Source: Alistipes sp.
GTDB taxonomy: Bacteria; Bacteroidota; Bacteroidia; Bacteroidales; Rikenellaceae
Length of the DNA: 9,830 bases
Assembly: GCA_017380955.1 (NCBI GenBank)
Contig: JAFOCZ010000084.1
Span: 1 to 9,830 of the forward strand
Reading direction: 5' to 3'
Both the position numbers and the translations under genes were made by a program. Position 1 is the first letter of the stretch, and each line of letters opens with the position of its first letter. Positions 6,231 to 9,830 of this stretch are shown here, piece after piece. The notes beneath the pieces were generated by a model that searched no databases, was not told the DNA's origin, and saw only the letters and a list, made by a program, of their open reading frames with translations.

Positions 6231-7320
6231 AATCCTTATGCTCCTGCTCGGGCAAATCCTTGATGGAGATATCGCGACCCTTCTCTCTCTCGAAGTGCTC
6301 CAGAGGACGTGCTGTCCAGCGTGCCCACTCTCTACGGCGGCGAACGATGTCCATAGCCATATAGATAGCGTTACGCATAGACTGCTCATCGGCGATACCC
6401 TTACCGGCAATGTCGTATGCCACGCCGTGGTCTGGCGATGTGCGTACCGCATCCAGCGATGCCGAGAAGTTTACACCATCGGGCGTTAGGGTCTTGAAAG
6501 GCGCGAGACCCTGGTCGTGGTACATAGCAAGTATCGCGTCGTAGTTCTTGAACTGTCCCGATGCGAAGAAGCCATCGGCAGCGAAAGGTCCAAAGGCGAG
6601 GATATCCTTCTGGAATGCCTCGACAATAGCAGGCTTTATAATCTCTGCCTCCTCCGAGCCGAGCAAGCCACCATCACCAGCGTGAGGGTTTAGCGCCAGC
6701 ACCGCAACACGAGGTTTCACAACACCAAAGTCCTCAACCATAGAGCGATTCATCTGCTCGATGCGCTCCACGATAAGTTCCTTTGTGAGGCTCTGAGCCA
6801 CCTGTGCCACAGGAACGTGGATGGTCGCAAGACCTACGCGCATAATCTCCGACGCCATAATCATCAGCGGCTTACCGCCAAGTTCTGCGGCGAGGAACTC
6901 GGTATGCCCTGTGAAGTTAAACGCCTCGCTCTGAATCATCTCCTTGTCTATAGGAGCGGTTACAAGAGCATCTATAGCACCACTCTTGAGGTCTGCCATA
7001 GCCCTACGTAGAGCCTCCGCAGCAGCCTCTCCAGCAGCCTTTGATGGTTTACCAGGAGTTATCGAGAGACCCTTATCGCCACACTCCACGATGTTGCAAC
7101 GTCCAGCCACGGCATACTCAGCACCCGCTATAGCCTCAAAAGCCACAGGCTCATAATCCTTGAGCATACGGCCGTAGAACTCTGCCGCAGCGCTCGAGCC
7201 ATACACCACAGGAGTACATAACTCTGTGATGCGGTTATCGGATAATATCTTGAGGATAATCTCCCAGCCGACGCCGTTAGTATCGCCCTGTGAGATACCT
7301 ATTTTTAATCTGTTGTTCAT
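6229..7320 (-). CDS. pdxA: 4-hydroxythreonine-4-phosphate dehydrogenase
   Basis: PdxA oxidises 4-phosphohydroxy-L-threonine in the DXP-dependent route to pyridoxal 5'-phosphate. The protein has 363 residues from ATG 7320. The N-terminus (I-G-I-S-Q-G-D-T-N-G-V-G) is the Bacteroidetes form of the usual M-G-D-P-x-G-I-G-P-E. The three metal-binding histidines are His139 (F-T-G-H-T-E), His213 (N-P-H-A-G-D) and His268 (Y-H-D-Q-G). The phosphate-site segment G-V-N-F-S-A-S-L and T-S-P-D-H-G follows at 282-299. An in-frame TTG at 7344 would lengthen the protein by eight residues, but that TTG is part of the promoter's -7 box, so it is rejected. The C-terminal tail (about 345-363) is charged and lies past the conserved core. 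The stop codon abuts inverted 7-base units of repeat copy C. No other vitamin B6 gene is nearby. Confidence 0.96.
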   Translation of the reverse strand: MNNRLKIGISQGDTNGVGWEIILKILSDNRITELCTPVVYGSSAAAEFYGRMLKDYEPVAFEAIAGAEYAVAGRCNIVECGDKGLSITPGKPSKAAGEAAAEALRRAMADLKSGAIDALVTAPIDKEMIQSEAFNFTGHTEFLAAELGGKPLMIMASEIMRVGLATIHVPVAQVAQSLTKELIVERIEQMNRSMVEDFGVVKPRVAVLALNPHAGDGGLLGSEEAEIIKPAIVEAFQKDILAFGPFAADGFFASGQFKNYDAILAMYHDQGLAPFKTLTPDGVNFSASLDAVRTSPDHGVAYDIAGKGIADEQSMRNAIYMAMDIVRRRREWARWTARPLEHFEREKGRDISIKDLPEQEHKD

Positions 7321-7341
7321 AGTTTCGTAAGTTTCGAAATA

Positions 7342-7372
7342 CAAATATACAAAACTTTACCGAAAAAACAAA
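7342..7372 (-). promoter_or_regulatory. Bacteroidetes-type promoter of pdxA
   Basis: TTTG (7372-7369), exactly 19 bases, then TATATTTG (7349-7342) is a perfect match to the phylum's consensus. Transcription would begin near 7336, about 16 bases before ATG 7320. This decides the start codon of pdxA. Confidence 0.85.
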
Positions 7373-7407
7373 CCTACCACGCAGAAAAATAGCGATATAG
7401 GGGAAGA

Positions 7408-7534
7408 AATGAGTAGTGAGGAATGAGTAATTAGTAATATTGTCATCTCTGCGAGATGATTTTAGGATGGGTATTGATGGGGACTTATGGGTAGCACCCA
7501 CATAATTACCCATCTCTCCCTATAACTACCCATA
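7408..7534 (+). repeat. Intergenic repeat element, copy D
   Basis: The left flank has four 7-base units (TGAGTAG, TGAGGAA, TGAGTAA, TTAGTAA). The hairpin at 7443-7459 is TCATCTC, loop TGC, GAGATGA, identical to that in copy C. A short hairpin TGGGT, AGC, ACCCA follows at 7488-7500, and an alternative ATGGGTA/TACCCAT pairing overlaps it. The tail ending near 7532 matches copy C in 25 of 27 bases. It lies between the LicD-GT2 stop (7544) and the pdxA promoter, so it is in a position to affect transcript ends of the glycan gene. Confidence 0.78.
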
Positions 7535-7543
7535 AAAAACTCG

Positions 7544-9331
7544 TCATAGTCCCTTGCGCCTAATGAGCCAGGCGAGGGAGGAATAGAGGCCATCAGCCAC
7601 GGGGCGGAGAGCAACAGGCAAAGCATTAAGAATACGCAATCGGCGTAACTGTCTGCGAGAGAGCCTTGTATATGAGAATCGCTCCGCAACACGGCGGGCA
7701 TCCTCCGTGCCACCACGCACACTCTGCGTAATAGCCTTACCGATGGCGATGCGGGCTATGTACTCATTGAGCACCTCCGACTGCAGAGGGTCATAAAGCA
7801 TATCCAACGAGTGCTGCGTTTGCTCGGAGCGGTATATCGTTGCCGAGCGGTTGGATGCCTCACGCGAGTATCGCACAAGAGACATTGGCGAAAATGCAAA
7901 CCTACAGCCACGCTGCATCATCCTCACCCACAGCCACTGATCCTCGCCGATACGCATACCCTCGGGGAAACCACCGCACTCCATAACGGCACTACGGCGC
8001 AGCGTTGCCGTAGAGGGGATTATAGGATACCTCGACTGCAGAGCCTCCGCAGCAGGGTTTATATACCCCTCACACTCAGGAACTCGCGCACTGACACGGC
8101 TATCACCCGAGACTATGTCAAATGCCGTAGAGTATGCATCGGCATCGGGGTAATACTCCCACATACGACACACCTCGGCGATATACCCCGACAACCACCA
8201 ATCATCGGCATCGAGCAGAGCCACATAGTCACCCTTAGCCTCGGCGATACCTCTGTTGCGTGCGGCGCTGACACCGCTATTCTGCTGCGTTATAAGGCGA
8301 ATATTACTCTCGGGATTCTCGGCTATGACACGCTCCACGATGGCGCGTGAGGAGTCCGTAGAGCCATCATTGACCACTATAATCTCCAGCGGCTGCAGAC
8401 TCTGCATAAGCACCGAGCGCAGCGCACGTTCCACCTCCAACTCCTTATTATATAGTGGTATAACCACCGAGATACGCTGTGCATCGCGTGACGTAAGCCT
8501 ATACCCCACACCAAGAATCTCGGGTGCGTGGTTTAGGCGCTTCTCCTCGGGCAGCCACTTCTGAATATCGCCATAATGGCTACGCAGATAGGTCTCCAAA
8601 TCGGAAGGCGCCATAACCTCCATAGCACCCAACTTACGACGCTCAAGATTCTCTATAGCCTTGCGCGATATCATATCCTTGGGCATACGCACAATGTTGT
8701 AGTACGCTCCATCGCTATCGTTGTAGCGCGTCAGTTCACGCTTTAGTTTGTCGTATATCTGAGCCTTAGTGTGCAGCGCTGCGTAGAGCCTTATGGCAGC
8801 ACACGACACCCAACTCTTGGGCAGCGCAACGCCATTATTTGCCTTGCCGAGCCATCGCCATAGCCACACACTCTTTGCCATAAAGCAGTTTACGAGGAAT
8901 CCTACACGAAGACGTTGCTTACGTCTAAGAGCCTCATCATCAGGGATTATATCATAAGGGAAGATGTCGATATAGATACCCTCCTCGATGGGCATACCCA
9001 CCCACTCACGCTCCACGAAACGTGTGCCACGCTTGCGCACCTTAGCATAGTAGAATGGTGTGTCGGGCTCTGTGGCAAACTCCTGCAACACATAACCATC
9101 ACCCAAGAGCGATGGCGCTACGGCGAGGAAACGTTCGTAGTTCTCACGCGTCATACCAAGGTCCACATCGTCATCCCACGGCACTATATCCTCGAAGAAG
9201 TGCGCACCGATAGCCGTACCACCCTGTATGAAATAGGGGATATTGGCAGCCTCGCAGACACGCACCACCTCAGCGAGCACGTCGTATAACTCAGCGTGCA
9301 GAGCCCTAAGTATGTCGCTATTGTATTTCAT
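7544..9331 (-). CDS. LicD-family / family 2 glycosyltransferase fusion protein
   Basis: The 595-residue protein joins two enzyme types. Residues 1 to about 280 are LicD-like. A nucleotidyltransferase-fold core has F-I-Q-G-G-T-A-I-G-A (34-43) and P-W-D-D-D-V-D-L-G (51-59), then I-D-I-F-P-Y (121-126). LicD proteins transfer phosphocholine or related groups to surface glycans. Residues 286 to about 500 are a GT-A glycosyltransferase: V-V-I-P-L-Y-N (289-295), N-D-G-S-T-D (321-326), S-A-A-R-N-R-G (355-361), the metal-binding D-A-D (374-376), and the likely base in G-E-D-Q-W (462-466). The last 60 residues are basic with a hydrophobic patch, perhaps for membrane contact. No signal peptide is seen, so it should act at the inner face of the inner membrane. 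The ATG shares one base with the previous stop (TAATG), which suggests coupled translation. The donor and acceptor are unknown. Confidence 0.93.
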   Translation of the reverse strand: MKYNSDILRALHAELYDVLAEVVRVCEAANIPYFIQGGTAIGAHFFEDIVPWDDDVDLGMTRENYERFLAVAPSLLGDGYVLQEFATEPDTPFYYAKVRKRGTRFVEREWVGMPIEEGIYIDIFPYDIIPDDEALRRKQRLRVGFLVNCFMAKSVWLWRWLGKANNGVALPKSWVSCAAIRLYAALHTKAQIYDKLKRELTRYNDSDGAYYNIVRMPKDMISRKAIENLERRKLGAMEVMAPSDLETYLRSHYGDIQKWLPEEKRLNHAPEILGVGYRLTSRDAQRISVVIPLYNKELEVERALRSVLMQSLQPLEIIVVNDGSTDSSRAIVERVIAENPESNIRLITQQNSGVSAARNRGIAEAKGDYVALLDADDWWLSGYIAEVCRMWEYYPDADAYSTAFDIVSGDSRVSARVPECEGYINPAAEALQSRYPIIPSTATLRRSAVMECGGFPEGMRIGEDQWLWVRMMQRGCRFAFSPMSLVRYSREASNRSATIYRSEQTQHSLDMLYDPLQSEVLNEYIARIAIGKAITQSVRGGTEDARRVAERFSYTRLSRRQLRRLRILNALPVALRPVADGLYSSLAWLIRRKGL

Positions 9332-9830
9332 TATAAAATGTTATGCACCAAAAGATTACAACCTCTAATATCGCTACCGGCAATGCGTCCCTCAATAACA
9401 AAACTACCCTCCTCCATAACACGACCTATGTCCTGAGTCTGTATGAAGGCACAAGAGGAGAGGTTTGCCAAGTCGATGATATCCACACCACCACGACCTC
9501 CCTCGGGATGGTGGTCGAATGGGTCGTTCACATCACGCACCATAACACGCATCCAGCGTGGCGCTCTGAAGACTCCCCCACCCTCGGAGTATGCCTGGGA
9601 TGTCAACTCTGCCATACCATACTCCGAATGGATGCTCTCCACGCCGAAACCTCGGCACAAAATATCGTGCAGCGCGCTCTTGGATATCTCCTCGCGGCGA
9701 CCCTTCATACCTCCGGTCTCCATAACCACCGTATCACCCAACTGCGGAGCATACTTCTCTGCCAAGTCCCACAGTGCATAACTTACGCCAAGCAGAATCT
9801 TGGGGCGAGGGTCCGATGCCATATCAGCGA
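9331..9830 (-). CDS. LuxE-like acyl-activating enzyme (ANL superfamily), C-terminal part
   Basis: The frame is open to the right edge and encodes 165 residues plus a partial codon, about the second half of a LuxE-type protein. An internal ATG at 9822 is not a start, because the frame continues upstream. Adenylation-enzyme signatures appear in order: E-T-G-G-M-K-G-R (about 9720-9697), S-E-Y-G-M-A-E (about 9627-9607), T-Q-D-I-G (about 9438-9424), and a closing G-R-I-A-G-S-D-I-R-G. Family knowledge: LuxE and relatives activate an acyl group with ATP and pass it to a protein thiol. In Bacteroidetes such genes often sit among surface polysaccharide genes under the name 'acyl transferase'. Its TAA overlaps the ATG of the LicD-GT2 gene by one base, so the two are almost certainly one operon. 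The substrate is unknown. Confidence 0.8.
   Translation of the reverse strand, partial: ADMASDPRPKILLGVSYALWDLAEKYAPQLGDTVVMETGGMKGRREEISKSALHDILCRGFGVESIHSEYGMAELTSQAYSEGGGVFRAPRWMRVMVRDVNDPFDHHPEGGRGGVDIIDLANLSSCAFIQTQDIGRVMEEGSFVIEGRIAGSDIRGCNLLVHNIL

Noticed and set aside
7321..7344. Longer pdxA start at 7344
   Set aside because: The start codon would be a TTG that forms the end of the TATATTTG promoter box, so it would lie upstream of the transcription start.
3069..7534. CRISPR-like array made from the repeated segments
   Set aside because: The copies are scattered kilobases apart between genes, vary in sequence and have no regular spacers or cas genes.
7462..7722. 86-codon minus-strand frame at the end of the LicD-GT2 gene
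   Set aside because: It is an out-of-frame shadow of the fusion gene's 3' end running into repeat copy D, with no features of its own.

Overview
The window looks like chromosomal DNA from a member of the Bacteroidales, possibly Alistipes-like (Rikenellaceae). Three things suggest this. Two genes have promoters of the Bacteroidetes type (TTTG, about 19 bases, TAnnTTTG) and start codons lack Shine-Dalgarno sequences. There is a TamL-type assembly lipoprotein, which is typical of Bacteroidetes. The PdxA and DapF variants also fit that phylum. The family-level placement is a guess.

Layout, left to right. Positions 1-1074 (minus) hold the N-terminal part of a TamA/BamA-like lipoprotein (TamL) that runs off the left edge. 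Positions 1183-2121 (minus) are dapF (lysine and cell-wall precursor synthesis). A 134-base divergent promoter region separates it from an alpha/beta hydrolase on the plus strand (2271-3068). The hydrolase converges on infC across 300 bases of repeats and hairpins. On the minus strand, thrS (4021-5961) and infC (3369-3995) form a translation pair 25 bases apart. The rpmI and rplT genes that usually follow infC are absent. pdxA (6229-7320, vitamin B6 synthesis) lies upstream of thrS and has a textbook promoter. The right end (7544-9830, minus) is a surface-glycan-type pair: the C-terminal half of a LuxE-like acyl-activating enzyme, overlapping by one base (TAATG) a 595-residue fusion of a LicD nucleotidyltransferase-fold domain and a family 2 glycosyltransferase.

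The coding genes are mostly housekeeping. The more unusual content is: (1) an intergenic repeat family with degenerate 7-base units and a short hairpin, whose stem changes in a compensatory way between copies; in three places the 7-base units begin directly after a stop codon; (2) an infC that can only start at TTG; (3) the LicD-GT2 fusion; (4) the break of the infC-rpmI-rplT order at a hairpin-rich repeat cluster. No CRISPR array, tRNA, rRNA, transposase or prophage gene was seen.
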